Assembly (NCBI RefSeq): GCF_013055795.1
Contig: NZ_JABETO010000025.1
Span: 1,631-65,630, forward strand
Reading direction: 5' to 3'
Origin: Streptomyces sp. I05A-00742
Lineage (GTDB): Bacteria; Actinomycetota; Actinomycetes; Streptomycetales; Streptomycetaceae
Length of the DNA: 64,000 bases
Made by a program: the position numbers and the translations under genes. Position 1 is the stretch's first letter. Each line of letters starts with the position of its first letter. Under the pieces are notes generated by a model that searched no databases, was not told the DNA's origin, and saw only the letters and a list, made by a program, of their open reading frames with translations. This document shows positions 15,630 through 24,520 of the stretch, one piece after another.

Positions 15630-16220
15630 TCAGCCGCTGCCCGGGGGGAACTTCAGCAGGGCGACCGCCGCGAGCATCTGGACGCTGACGGCCGCGACCG
15701 CCTTGCGGGTCGGGAGGTGGTGTTGGCCGCGGATGAGGAGGGTGGCGAGGGCGCAGCCGAAGGCGGCGGTGGCGGAGGCGGTGGCGCGGACGGGGATGGA
15801 GGCGGTGGGGAGGCAGGTGTCGAGGGCCAGGCGGGGGAGGTCGGTGGTCCAGAAGACGAGGACGAAGAGGCTGGCCGTCGGGCCGGGGCGGCCGTTGCCG
15901 CCGAGTCTGCGGGCGATGGCGTGGGTGACGAGGCCCAGCAGCAGGCTGGCGAGCAGGACGACGCCGGAGCTGATGGCCATCGCCTCCAGGGCGAGGGCCG
16001 GGCTCACGTCCCACTGGGCCCAGAAGGAGTCCTTGGCCAGGGTTCCCAGCGCTCCGCAGAGCAGGCAGAGGAACATGGCGGCCCCCCAGACGCTCCGGTC
16101 CCGGGCCTCGTCGAGCACTTCGACGGGTCGGTACCAGAGCCCGAATATGAGCCGGTGCCAGAGCAGCTTGCGGCGCCCGGCGTCCGGAGGGCGGGGGGCG
16201 GTCGTGGTGGTCAGGGGCAT
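15630..16220 (-). CDS. Yip1-like integral membrane protein
   Basis: 196 residues from ATG 16220. The N-terminus has HRLIFGLWYRPVEVLDEARD, the cytosolic lead-in seen in bacterial Yip1/YIP1-family proteins. Five hydrophobic segments follow (about 50-70, 82-104, 118-135, 145-160, 170-190). No catalytic residue or transport motif is seen. It stands alone: the permease to the right is 98 bases away on the same strand and could share a transcript. Function unknown. Confidence 0.65.
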   Translation of the reverse strand: MPLTTTTAPRPPDAGRRKLLWHRLIFGLWYRPVEVLDEARDRSVWGAAMFLCLLCGALGTLAKDSFWAQWDVSPALALEAMAISSGVVLLASLLLGLVTHAIARRLGGNGRPGPTASLFVLVFWTTDLPRLALDTCLPTASIPVRATASATAAFGCALATLLIRGQHHLPTRKAVAAVSVQMLAAVALLKFPPGSG

Positions 16221-16317
16221 GGATGCCGTTCTATCACCGTGCGGGCCGGATGCCCGAGTCCGGGCGGTGGGGGACCGGTTCGACGTGGCATGCGCCGGAC
16301 CGTTCCCCCACGGGTCG

Positions 16318-17826
16318 TCAGGCGGGCGTGGGCTCCACGGGGCCGGCGTCGGCGTCCGGGTCGGGTGCGGCGTCGCGGCCGGGGTCCTCGGCGGCGGGCG
16401 GCAGGAAGTCCTCGCTGATCTCGCGGGGTCCGAACGGCCAGACGCGTTCGTGCCGTGCCCACACCAGGAAGGCCAGACAGCCCGCGCCGAACCAGGCGAG
16501 CGACCACTCGATGGGGTGGCGGCCGGGTGAATTGCGGTCGGCGTAGCCGTAGATGACGAGCCATCCGACGAGGGCGACGAGGCTGGGCAGTGGGTAGAGC
16601 CACATCCGGTAGGGCCGCCGCAGGGTCGGCTGGCGGCGGCGCAGCACGGTCACGGCGGCGATCTGGCCCAGTGCCTGGACGAGCACCATGACCGTGGTCA
16701 GCAGCTGGATCAGTGTGGCCAGGTCGGTGTGACGGCCGATCATGAAGCCCACACAGCCGATCGCCCCCATGGCCAGCAGACCCAGCATCGGGAAGCGGTG
16801 GCGCGGGTGCAGGGTGCCGAACTGGCGGAAGAACACCTTCTCCCGTGCCGCGTTGTAGGGGATCCGGGAGGCGCCGAGGAGACCTGTGAAGACCGAGGCC
16901 AGGGCGGTGACGAGGATGAGTACGGTGACGGCGTTGGCGGCGCCCTCCCCCCAGGTCCGTTCCAGTACGGCGGAGGCGACGGAGGACGAGGCGACGTTGT
17001 TCTCGTCGAGCATGTCCTTCCAGTCGATGACCCCCAGGGTGCCGATCTGCAGCAGCAGGTAGATGGTCATGATGCCGAGGATGGAGTAGATGATGGAGCG
17101 CGGGATGACACGGCCGGGGTTCTTGATCTCGGCGCCCATGTAGGCGGTGGTGCTGTACCCGCCGTAGTCGTAGATGCCGATGGTCAGTCCGGCAGCGAAG
17201 CCGATCCAGAATCCGTGGTCGCCGATGTCGAAGGCGTGCGACGGGTAGGTGAACGCCCGGTCCGGGCTGAAGTGGGTGAAGGCGGCGAGGATCACCAGCG
17301 CCACGGAGGCGATCATCACGCACCAGAGGACGGCCGTGATCCGGCCCATCTTCTCCACCCGGCCCCACAGCAGGGCGACGACGAGCACGATGAGCCCCAG
17401 CCCCGTCAGGTCTCCCTGCGTCTGGGTCATATCGGGCCACAGGTAGCCCAGGTACTGGACGAAGCCGATGACGCCGCTGGCCATGGCCAGCGGGACGTAG
17501 AGCATGGCCGTCCAGACGAACAGGAACGGCATCAGCCGGCCCGTGCGGTACTGGAAGGCCTGCCGGAGGTAGACGTAACTGCCGCCCGCGCCGGGCATGG
17601 AGGCGCCCAGTTCGGCCCAGACCAGGCCGTCCGCGAGCGCGAGCACCGCCCCCGCGAGGAAGCCGATGACGGCCTGTGGACCGCCGAAGGCGGCGACCAT
17701 GAGCGGGATGGTGACGAAGGGGCCGATTCCGCACATCTGGCTCATATTGATGGCGGTGGCCTGGAACAGCCCGATGCGGCGGACGAATCCGACCTGCCCG
17801 TCCGGCTCGTTCGCTCTGTCTGCCAT
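16318..17826 (-). CDS. APC-superfamily amino-acid permease
   Basis: 502 residues from ATG 17826, nine bases after GAGAGG; the in-frame TTG at 17835 lies too close to that site. Twelve hydrophobic segments are evident. The first helix carries FQATAINMSQMCGIGPFVTIP, matching the broken TM1 of amino acid/polyamine/organocation carriers, and GGYSTTAYMGAEIKNP matches the family's later consensus. It should import an amino acid or related amine with protons or sodium. The C-terminal 35 residues are acidic and disordered. The substrate is undetermined. Confidence 0.88.
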   Translation of the reverse strand: MADRANEPDGQVGFVRRIGLFQATAINMSQMCGIGPFVTIPLMVAAFGGPQAVIGFLAGAVLALADGLVWAELGASMPGAGGSYVYLRQAFQYRTGRLMPFLFVWTAMLYVPLAMASGVIGFVQYLGYLWPDMTQTQGDLTGLGLIVLVVALLWGRVEKMGRITAVLWCVMIASVALVILAAFTHFSPDRAFTYPSHAFDIGDHGFWIGFAAGLTIGIYDYGGYSTTAYMGAEIKNPGRVIPRSIIYSILGIMTIYLLLQIGTLGVIDWKDMLDENNVASSSVASAVLERTWGEGAANAVTVLILVTALASVFTGLLGASRIPYNAAREKVFFRQFGTLHPRHRFPMLGLLAMGAIGCVGFMIGRHTDLATLIQLLTTVMVLVQALGQIAAVTVLRRRQPTLRRPYRMWLYPLPSLVALVGWLVIYGYADRNSPGRHPIEWSLAWFGAGCLAFLVWARHERVWPFGPREISEDFLPPAAEDPGRDAAPDPDADAGPVEPTPA

Positions 17827-18112
17827 GGCGGTCAACCTCTCGTCGTCGTCCCCTGCACTCGTACACCGGCCCGCCCGGCCCGTCCATCACCCCGGACGGG
17901 TCGTGGCGGCACGGCGGGACGGTCATCGCCCGATCGGCGCACGGGAGTTGGGCCCCGCGGGGACGGCCGGGGTGATGGGTGACTCTGGCGGGGTGCTCGG
18001 GGCCGAGTCAAGACCCGTGACGCGTGGTGCGGGTGTGTGACGCGGGACAGGACATGACAATCGTCACTCTCGGTGCATTGGCACTGGCAGGAGCGCTACA
18101 GTGACCCGGCCG

Positions 18113-18305
18113 TGGTGTTCGGGAAGACCGGTGCAGGACCCCTCTCGACCGGGGGGATCCGATTCCGGAGCGGCCCTCGCCACTGTGATCGGGGAGTTAC
18201 CGTCCCGTTCCACCCGCCCCGTCCGGGCGCGTGGAGCCACTGGCCGCAGCCGGCTGCCGGGAAGGCAGGGGCGGGCGCGAACGAACCCGTCAGCCAGGAG
18301 ACCGG
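18113..18305 (+). promoter_or_regulatory. Cobalamin riboswitch ahead of the NiCoT gene
   Basis: Several conserved blocks appear in the right order: GGGAAGACCGGTGCAGGACC near 18120, CGCCACTGTGATCGGGGAG at 18179-18197, GAGCCACTGGCC at 18235-18246, CCGGGAAGGCAGGGGCGGG at 18257-18275, and the B12-box-like GTCAGCCAGGAGACCGGCC at 18289-18307. This is the layout of Streptomyces cobalamin riboswitches. It ends about 50 bases before the permease start, so adenosylcobalamin should repress cobalt uptake. Confidence 0.87.
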
Positions 18306-18355
18306 CCACGGCATCTCACGAAATGATCCACGAGGTGCTGGAGCGTGATCCTCAG

Positions 18356-19552
18356 ATGACCCTGCCCCCCACCGATGCGCCGGGCGGTCCCACCGGCGTG
18401 CCGGGCGGTTCCGCCAACGCGCCGGGCGGTCCCACCCATACGTCAGGCGGCCCCGGCGGAGCGGTGCCGGCCACCTTCCGCTGGCGCCGCCAGGACACGG
18501 TGCGGACCGCCGGCCTGCTGGCCGTCATAGCCGCCCTGCACGTCGTGGCCTTCGGCGTGCTCTTCCTGCTCGTCGTCCCGAGCCACTACGAAGTGGGCTC
18601 CAAGGTCTACGGCGTCGGGCTCGGCGTCACCGCCTACACCCTCGGCATGCGGCACGCCTTCGACGCCGACCACATCGCCGCCATCGACAACACCACCCGC
18701 AAGCTGATGGCCGACGGCAAGCGCCCGGTCTCCGTCGGCTTCTGGTTCGCGCTCGGCCACTCCAGCGTCGTGGTCGCCATGGCCGCGCTGGTGGCAGGCG
18801 GCACGCATGTCGCCGGAACGCTGCTGAACGAGGACTCGACCACCCACCAGACCCTCGGTGTCGTCGGCACCACCGTCTCGGGCGGCTTCCTCTACCTCAT
18901 CGCCGCCCTCAACCTCGTCGCCCTCGCCGGCATCCTGCGCATCTTCCGTTCCATGCGCGAAGGCCGGTACGACGAGGCGGAGCTGGAGAAGCAGCTCGAC
19001 TCGCGCGGTTTTATGAACCGGATTCTCGGCCGGTTCACCCGCTCCATCAGCCGGCCCGGCCAGATGTACCCGCTGGGCTTCCTCTTCGGCCTGGGCTTCG
19101 ACACCGCCACCGAGGTCACCCTGATGGTCATGGCGGGGAGCGGCGCCGCCGCGGGTCTGCCCTGGTACGCGATCCTCTGCCTGCCGCTGCTGTTCGCCGC
19201 CGGCATGAGCCTCTTCGACACCCTCGACGGCACGTTCATGAACTTCGCCTATCAGTGGGCGTTCTCCAACCCCGTCCGCAAGGTCTACTACAACCTCACC
19301 ATCACCGGCCTGTCGATCGCCGTCGCCTTCCTCATCGGCACCATCGAACTGGTCGGCGTCCTGCACGAGAAGCTCGAACTGGACGACGCGGTCACCGGCT
19401 GGATCGCCGACCTGAATCTGGACAACGTCGGCTTCGTCATCGTCGGCCTGTTCGTGGTGGTCTGGGCGGCCGCCCTCGCGTACTGGCGCCTCGCCAAGGT
19501 CGAGCAGCGCTGGGCGGCCCGCGGGACGTCGGCCCCGGCGACGGAGGGCTGA
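18356..19552 (+). CDS. NiCoT-family cobalt/nickel permease
   Basis: 398 residues from ATG 18356; starts at 18323 and 18335 are possible. A Pro/Gly-rich N-terminus (about 1-38) with repeated PGGP units precedes eight hydrophobic segments. The signature RHAFDADHIAAIDN supplies the HX4DH metal motif. FALGHSSVV and LGFDTATEV are the other two family motifs. The family imports Ni2+ or Co2+. The cobalamin riboswitch immediately upstream points to cobalt for B12 synthesis as the physiological substrate. C-terminal residues are soluble and charged. Confidence 0.92.
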   Translation: MTLPPTDAPGGPTGVPGGSANAPGGPTHTSGGPGGAVPATFRWRRQDTVRTAGLLAVIAALHVVAFGVLFLLVVPSHYEVGSKVYGVGLGVTAYTLGMRHAFDADHIAAIDNTTRKLMADGKRPVSVGFWFALGHSSVVVAMAALVAGGTHVAGTLLNEDSTTHQTLGVVGTTVSGGFLYLIAALNLVALAGILRIFRSMREGRYDEAELEKQLDSRGFMNRILGRFTRSISRPGQMYPLGFLFGLGFDTATEVTLMVMAGSGAAAGLPWYAILCLPLLFAAGMSLFDTLDGTFMNFAYQWAFSNPVRKVYYNLTITGLSIAVAFLIGTIELVGVLHEKLELDDAVTGWIADLNLDNVGFVIVGLFVVVWAAALAYWRLAKVEQRWAARGTSAPATEG

Positions 19553-19643
19553 CGGCGGTCCGATTTCCACAACGGCCGGGCCGGGTGCGGTCACCAGGAC
19601 TACCGTGAGGTGACCGCGCCCACCCCCCAGGTCAGGAGGCCCG

Positions 19644-20489
19644 TTGGACCGCGAAAAGATCACTCTGACCGGTGTCCCGGAAACCCTTCTCGCCACCCTC
19701 CACGCGCGAGCCCTCGACAGCCGGTCGCGCCACCCCCTCCTGCACGACGACACGTCCGCCGAGACCGTCCGGCGCGTCGACTACGACTTCCGCAGAACCG
19801 GCATCACATCCGTGAACGCGGCCGGCGTCGCCCTGCGCGCCCGCTGCCTGGACGACTGGACGGCCCAGTACCTGGACGAGCACCCCCGCACCACCGTCCT
19901 GCACCTGGCCTGCGGACTGGACACCCGGGCGCACCGCCTCGCCCCGCCCCCGGAGGTCCGCTGGATCGACGTCGACCTCCCCGAGGTCGTCGCCCTCCGC
20001 GAACGGCTCCTGCCGCGCCCCGGCGGCGACTACCGGACCCTCGGCACCTCGGTGACCGCCGACGACTGGCTGGAGGGGCTCCCCGCCGACCGGCCCGTGG
20101 TGGCCGTGTTCGAAGGCCTCTCCATGTACCTGCGGCCGGCAGAGGGCGAACGCCTGATCCGGCGGGTCACCTCCCACTTCCCCGGCGGCCGGCTCCTCTT
20201 CGACTGTTTCAACGGCCTGGGCATCCGTATGCAGTGGCTGGTGCCCGTCCTGCGCAGGACCGGGGCGGTCGTGCACTGGGGCATCGACGACCCCCGCTCC
20301 CTGGAACGCCTGCACCCCGGGCTCACCTGCCTCGACATCGTCCGGGGCTGCGACCTGCCCGCCGTCCGCCATATTCCGCCGCGCGCCCGGCTGGAGGCTC
20401 GCCTGACGTCCCATGTCCCGTGGCTGCGGGACGTGTTCCGGATGGTGCGGTACGAGTTCCCTGCGGCAGACGTGGAAGGCATGCCCTAG
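19644..20489 (+). CDS. SAM-dependent methyltransferase, leucine carboxyl methyltransferase/TcmP-like family
   Basis: 281 residues beginning at TTG 19644, seven bases after AGGAGG. VLHLACGLDTRAHRL is SAM-binding motif I of the LCM/TcmP group, VRWIDVDLPEVV is motif II and AVFEGLSMYL is the family's characteristic third block. Actinobacterial members methylate oxygen atoms of polyketides or unknown small acids. The gene stands alone between the permease and the heptose cluster. It could be the upstream edge of that cluster, but a 780-base gap separates them. The substrate is unknown. Confidence 0.85.
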   Translation: MDREKITLTGVPETLLATLHARALDSRSRHPLLHDDTSAETVRRVDYDFRRTGITSVNAAGVALRARCLDDWTAQYLDEHPRTTVLHLACGLDTRAHRLAPPPEVRWIDVDLPEVVALRERLLPRPGGDYRTLGTSVTADDWLEGLPADRPVVAVFEGLSMYLRPAEGERLIRRVTSHFPGGRLLFDCFNGLGIRMQWLVPVLRRTGAVVHWGIDDPRSLERLHPGLTCLDIVRGCDLPAVRHIPPRARLEARLTSHVPWLRDVFRMVRYEFPAADVEGMP

Positions 20490-20882
20490 CGACCCCGGCC
20501 GCGTGACGGCAGCCGCCCGGCGACACCGCCCGACGGCCGCTGCCTCCGGCTGGTCGAGGCCGAACGGGAGGTCCGAGCGATCCGGGCGGCGACCGAACAG
20601 CAAGCACCCTCGGCAAGTTGACAACGCCCTGCCCCGATGTCGGTGAGTGTGGTGGCCACTTGGCGGTCGACCCGGCCGCTGATCAGTGCGGGACGCCCTT
20701 CGCCCTCCCGCGAATCCTCGTCCTCTCGCGCAGCCACCGTGACCGTGTCGAAATATCCGCCCCAGTCGTACGGCAATGGGTCGAAGGGGTTGACATGAAT
20801 GGCGCCGCACCGGAGGATTTTCACCTGTGCAAGACCGGATCAAGAGTTTTACGACAACGCCATCGTCCTGCGGCTGACGCAG

Positions 20883-20897
20883 AAAAGACGCTCTTTT
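20883..20897. terminator. Small AT-rich hairpin
   Basis: AAAAGA / TCTTTT stem around CGC, followed by TT. The T-rich tail is unusual in this genome and resembles an intrinsic terminator, but the stem is short and no clear gene precedes it. Confidence 0.35.
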
Positions 20898-21167
20898 TTG
20901 CGCCAAGGCCGATTCCCAGTCCCCTCTCCCTTCCTCAAGGCCTAGGGGCAAGTCCCCGACGCCAGTTCGAAATTCGCCCCACCGCTTTTATCGAACACGG
21001 GTACGGCTGAATCCGGTCTGCCTTCGCGTATCAGCACCGTGCCGGCCCGGCAGCACCCGGGGTATCGCAGCGGCAGCCGACGGATCCGTACAGCCGCCGC
21101 ACTGCTCGCAGCACCTCACGGATCGCCGTCTGTCCACTCCGGCCGGCCTGTGACCGGAGGGCGTCCT

Positions 21168-21212
21168 GGATTCTGCGAAACCGGATTCCGCGAAACCGGA
21201 TTCCGTGAAAGC
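21168..21212. repeat. Three-copy 15-base tandem repeat ahead of the heptose cluster
   Basis: GGATTCTGCGAAACC, GGATTCCGCGAAACC and GGATTCCGTGAAAGC follow each other at 21168, 21183 and 21198. They end about 40 bases before the Shine-Dalgarno sequence of the first cluster gene. They may be regulator binding sites. Confidence 0.85.
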
Positions 21213-21268
21213 GGATGTGGCCGAATCGGGCGGCGGAACCGCCATCACTCCTGAAGGAGGATCACGGC

Positions 21269-21700
21269 TTGGAAAGCGAATTACAGGACCGTGTGTCCAC
21301 AGCCACGTCGGTCACCGCCTTCGACCACATCAGGCTGGACGTAGCAGACATCGACGTCGCCGAGCGATTTTATGCCGACGCACTCGGCCTGTCCAGCGTC
21401 GTACGCTACGAACTGGCCGATCGCGTCATCCTGCAAATGGCCCCGGGTGGCAGGCCGGCAGGTGTGGAACTGTGGCAGGAACGAGATCTCGTGCCGCACC
21501 CGCATCCCACTCACCACGTCGCGTTCCGCGTCGCCGACGTTCCGGCATTGGTCGAACACATTCGCGCCCTCGGCTACCGAGTCGTCACCGAGCCATACCG
21601 AATCGAGCAAGAGACGGTGGCGTTCGTGGCCGACCCGGATCGCCACACCATTGAACTCAACGACTTCCTGGGACGCCCGGCAGCAGGAGCACCGGCATGA
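21269..21700 (+). CDS. Glyoxalase/VOC-fold protein
   Basis: 143 residues from TTG 21269, eight bases after a strong AAGGAGG; an in-frame ATG at 21215 lacks a ribosome site. The vicinal-oxygen-chelate fold is seen as two beta-alpha-beta halves: FDHIRLDVADIDVAERFYADALG and THHVAFRVADVPALVEHIRALG, ending in VAFVADPDRHTIELND. Likely metal ligands are the His in FDHI, a Glu in GVELWQE, His in THHV and Glu in IELND. VOC proteins include isomerases, dioxygenases and antibiotic-binding resistance proteins. It is the first gene of the heptose cluster and couples to the next by ATGA. Confidence 0.8.
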   Translation: MESELQDRVSTATSVTAFDHIRLDVADIDVAERFYADALGLSSVVRYELADRVILQMAPGGRPAGVELWQERDLVPHPHPTHHVAFRVADVPALVEHIRALGYRVVTEPYRIEQETVAFVADPDRHTIELNDFLGRPAAGAPA

Positions 21701-23814
21701 CGGCCGACACCTCGACCGCTGCGGGCTACCTGAACCAACTCACCACAGCCCTGAGCGAGATGGACCTGCCCCGGGTCACGGACTGGGGATCGCGGCTGGC
21801 CCGGCTGTGCGGCGACGGTCGGCGTCTGCTGGTGGCCGGCAACGGCGGGTCCGCGGCGCAGGCCCAACACCTGACGGCCGAGCTGGTGGGTCGATTCCAG
21901 ACGGAACGCCCTCCGATGTCCGCGTTGGCGCTGCACGCCGAGACGTCTTCGGTCACGGCGATCAGCAACGACTACGGTTACGAGCACGTCTTCGCCCGGC
22001 AGGTCCGGGCACACGCGCGACCGGGCGACACTGTGCTGCTCCTGTCCGGCTCCGGTCGCAGCCCCAACGTGCTGCGCGCCGCGGAGGCCGCGCGCGAGGT
22101 CGGCGCGGTGACCTGGGCGTTGACGGGACCGGCACCCAATCCGTTGGCAGCGCTGGCGGACGAGGCGGTGACGGTGTCGGCACAGGCGATATCCACGGTG
22201 CAGGAATGCCACCTTGTGGTCATCCACCTGATGTGTGCTGCCATGGACGCCGCCCTCGCCATGGACGCCACCGCCATGGACGCCACCGCCACGGACACCG
22301 TCGGTGCCGCCCCGTCGATGTCGATACCGCCACCTCCGTCCACCTCGTCACCGGAGCCGGTGACGGAACGCCGGCCGGCCGCGGCACGCGGAGTCCGCCC
22401 GAACCTGGTGGTGGTCGGCGACGCGTTCCTCGACCATGACCACCTCGGCCGTGTGGAGCGGGTCGCCTCGGACGAGCCGGCTCTGGTCGTGGCCGGTGGC
22501 ACCACGCACATGCGCCCCGGTGGTGCCGCACTGGCCGCTGTGCTGAGCGCGGGACAGGGCCACCCGGTCACCCTCGTCACCGCGCTCGGCCAGGACGCGG
22601 TCGGCGACCAACTGCGCACGCTGCTGGACGAAGCGCGAGTCGAGCTGATCGATCTCGGGCTGGACGGCCCGACCGCGGTGAAGACGCGGATCCGCGCCGC
22701 CGGGCGCACCCTGATGATGCTGGACGAGCACGACGTCTGCCCGCCGGTCGGACGGGAGGGCGAAACGGCACTGGCCGCGGCACGGCGCGCGTTGACGGCA
22801 GCCGGCGGCGTCCTGGTGTCGGACTACGGTCGAGGCGTCGCCGCGCACACCGACGTGCGTGCCGCACTGACCGAGGCCGCCCGGCGAGCTCCGTTGGTCT
22901 GGGACCCGCATCCGCGCGGCGCGGCTCCGGTCCCCCATACGGCTGTTGTGACGCCGAACAGCCGAGAAGCCCGGGTGATCGCCTCCCTCGCGGGCAGCGA
23001 CCTATTGTCCGACGACGTCGAAGCGGCACGTGCGGTATGGCGCGCATGGGGGCCGGTCCAGGTGGCGCTCACCCGGCACGAGCACGGTGCCGTCCTGCTC
23101 ACCGACGCGGATCTGCCGCCGCTGGTCGTGCCCACGAAGGTCGCCGCAGGACGGAAGGCCGACCCCTGTGGTGCCGGCGACTTCTTCGCCGGTCACCTCG
23201 CCGCCATGCTGGCCTGCGGCCGGCTGCCCAGCGAGGCGGTGGCATCGGCGGTGCGGGCGGCGTCGGCGTACGTCGCGGCGGGTGGGCCCAGGTCCTTGGG
23301 CAACCCGCCCGACGGCGGTTCACCGATGACCGGGCTCTCGGGCCCCGGGCCCGCGGCGGCCGCTCACGGAGCGGTCGAGCTCGCCGACGCGGTCCGTGCC
23401 AGGGGCGGCACCGTGGTCGCCGCCGGCGGGTGTTTCGACCTGTTGCACGTCGGGCACATCCAACTGCTCGAACAGGCGCGCCAACTGGGTGACTGCCTGA
23501 TCGTCTGCCTGAACAGCGACGACTCGTTGTCCCGGCTGAAAGGCCCGTCGCGCCCCATCGTACCGGCGGCACAACGCGCTCTCGTGCTCGAAGCACTCGC
23601 TTCCGTGGACGCCGTTCTGGTGTTTGACGAGGACACCCCCGAGGCGGCCATACGCGCGCTGAGACCCGCGATCTGGGTCAAGGGCGGCGACTACTCGGGA
23701 CTGGAAATCCCCGAGAACGAGCTGGTCGGCTCCCTTGGCGGACGAACCGTGGTCGTACCCTTCGTCGTCGGCTGGTCGACGTCGTCGCTGATCGAGTCGG
23801 CACGGACGGTGTGA
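21697..23814 (+). CDS. Trifunctional heptose enzyme: GmhA isomerase fused to HldE kinase/adenylyltransferase
   Basis: 705 residues in three domains. Residues about 1-190 are a SIS-fold sedoheptulose 7-phosphate isomerase (VAGNGGSAAQAQHLTAEL). About 235-540 is a PfkB-type heptose 7-phosphate kinase: VVVGDAFLDHDHLGRVERVAS at its start and DPCGAGDFFAGHLA as the ATP/catalytic signature. About 565-705 is a nucleotidyltransferase (AGGCFDLLHVGHIQLLEQAR and VKGGDYSG). Between the first two lies a low-complexity linker of AMDAT repeats. The order of activities is sedoheptulose 7-phosphate to heptose 7-phosphate, 1,7-bisphosphate, and ADP-heptose; the phosphatase step is supplied by the GmhB homologue at 34271. 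Gram-negative bacteria use separate GmhA and HldE for lipopolysaccharide. A fused form in a Gram-positive implies secondary metabolism. Confidence 0.92.
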   Translation: MTADTSTAAGYLNQLTTALSEMDLPRVTDWGSRLARLCGDGRRLLVAGNGGSAAQAQHLTAELVGRFQTERPPMSALALHAETSSVTAISNDYGYEHVFARQVRAHARPGDTVLLLSGSGRSPNVLRAAEAAREVGAVTWALTGPAPNPLAALADEAVTVSAQAISTVQECHLVVIHLMCAAMDAALAMDATAMDATATDTVGAAPSMSIPPPPSTSSPEPVTERRPAAARGVRPNLVVVGDAFLDHDHLGRVERVASDEPALVVAGGTTHMRPGGAALAAVLSAGQGHPVTLVTALGQDAVGDQLRTLLDEARVELIDLGLDGPTAVKTRIRAAGRTLMMLDEHDVCPPVGREGETALAAARRALTAAGGVLVSDYGRGVAAHTDVRAALTEAARRAPLVWDPHPRGAAPVPHTAVVTPNSREARVIASLAGSDLLSDDVEAARAVWRAWGPVQVALTRHEHGAVLLTDADLPPLVVPTKVAAGRKADPCGAGDFFAGHLAAMLACGRLPSEAVASAVRAASAYVAAGGPRSLGNPPDGGSPMTGLSGPGPAAAAHGAVELADAVRARGGTVVAAGGCFDLLHVGHIQLLEQARQLGDCLIVCLNSDDSLSRLKGPSRPIVPAAQRALVLEALASVDAVLVFDEDTPEAAIRALRPAIWVKGGDYSGLEIPENELVGSLGGRTVVVPFVVGWSTSSLIESARTV
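22258..22302 (+). repeat. 15-base repeats encoding the AMDAT linker
   Basis: GCCATGGACGCCACC occurs twice in tandem (22258, 22273), followed by a diverged copy (GCCACGGACACCGTC), with a related half-copy just before. They encode the flexible linker between the SIS and kinase domains and could vary in number by slippage without breaking the frame. Confidence 0.8.
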
Positions 23815-23936
23815 TGGCGAGACTGCACGCACGGTGGATGTCGCCGTGCCACCACCCCAGCCATGCCGAAAGCGCGTCGGCCGGGGCGCGGAACAAGCCG
23901 ATCGATGTAATTCCCGCAGGAATGGAGATCACATGA
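23814..23936 (+). CDS. Candidate 40-residue coupled small protein
   Basis: An ORF begins at ATG 23814 inside the stop of the heptose enzyme (TGATG) and ends at TGA 23934-23936, overlapping the next ATG at 23933 by ATGA. The product starts MARLHARWMSPCHHPSHAES and ends AGMEIT. It may only be a coupling leader, or an open frame by chance in GC-rich DNA; the next gene also has its own GGAG site. Confidence 0.3.
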   Translation: MARLHARWMSPCHHPSHAESASAGARNKPIDVIPAGMEIT

Positions 23937-24499
23937 GTATTGACACGGTCGTGGTGAGCAAGGACAAGCTGGACATGCTCATGCCGCTGATCGTCGAGCA
24001 GCAGTACGACTGCGGAAAAGAGGTCGACCTCGTCACCACCCGCACCTTCTTCGAAGGCATCGTCGGCCATGAGGCGAGCTTCCAGATCATGGCGGCCGAA
24101 GAGGGCGTCGCGGTGGGCTTCGTGATGGTCGATCCCATTCCGAACCTCCAGTTCGCCGACAAGGTGGCGTATGTGCACGACGTCTATGTGACCGAGCCCC
24201 TTCGCGGCGTCCGGGGCGTCGGAGCACTCCTGGTGGTCGCGGCGTTCGCGGAGGCGATGCGCCGTGGCTATGAGTTCGCCGAGGGCGAGACCGAACCCGA
24301 CAACCGTCCCGCGCGGAAACTCTACGACCGCATGGCGAAGGAACTGGGAATCGGCTGCAAGGAGGTGGACTCGGTGCGTTACCTGGTGGATCTCCGTCCC
24401 GGCATCGAGCGCGCACGCCGCGAACCCGAGTATCTGGACCGACTCGCCGCCCCCCGGCTCCTCAGCCGTCAGAGCGCTCGACCGGGAGCCGATAGTTAG
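23933..24499 (+). CDS. GNAT-family N-acyltransferase
   Basis: 188 residues from ATG 23933, preceded by GGAG. The GNAT fold is recognised from the strand HDVYVTEPLRGVRGVGALL, whose RGxxGxG loop holds the pantetheine pyrophosphate, and from the later PDNRPARKLYDRM helix. Residues 170-188 are an Arg/Ser tail. The enzyme should acylate an amine using an acyl-CoA or other thioester. Within this cluster the natural target is the amino group installed on the heptose by the DegT enzyme (inference). Confidence 0.8.
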   Translation: MSIDTVVVSKDKLDMLMPLIVEQQYDCGKEVDLVTTRTFFEGIVGHEASFQIMAAEEGVAVGFVMVDPIPNLQFADKVAYVHDVYVTEPLRGVRGVGALLVVAAFAEAMRRGYEFAEGETEPDNRPARKLYDRMAKELGIGCKEVDSVRYLVDLRPGIERARREPEYLDRLAAPRLLSRQSARPGADS

Positions 24500-24520
24500 A
24501 CGCTGACCAGAGGGGCGAGT

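Larger units (their letters stand above)
20490..21268. other. Long gene-poor gap before the heptose cluster
   Basis: No convincing gene. A minus-strand frame from 20824 begins KILRCGAIHVNPFDPLPYDW with plausible composition, but it decays into low-complexity Arg/Ser and is probably a remnant. The GC content dips locally around 20790-21010. The region holds a small hairpin at 20883-20897 and a three-copy 15-base repeat at 21168-21212. The promoter of the heptose cluster should lie near its right end. Confidence 0.5.

Noticed and set aside
20486..20824. Minus-strand ORF beginning KILRCGAIHVNPFDPL
   Set aside because: The first 30 residues look protein-like, but the rest is Arg/Ser-rich. No family, no neighbour and no ribosome site that convinces; left as a possible remnant.
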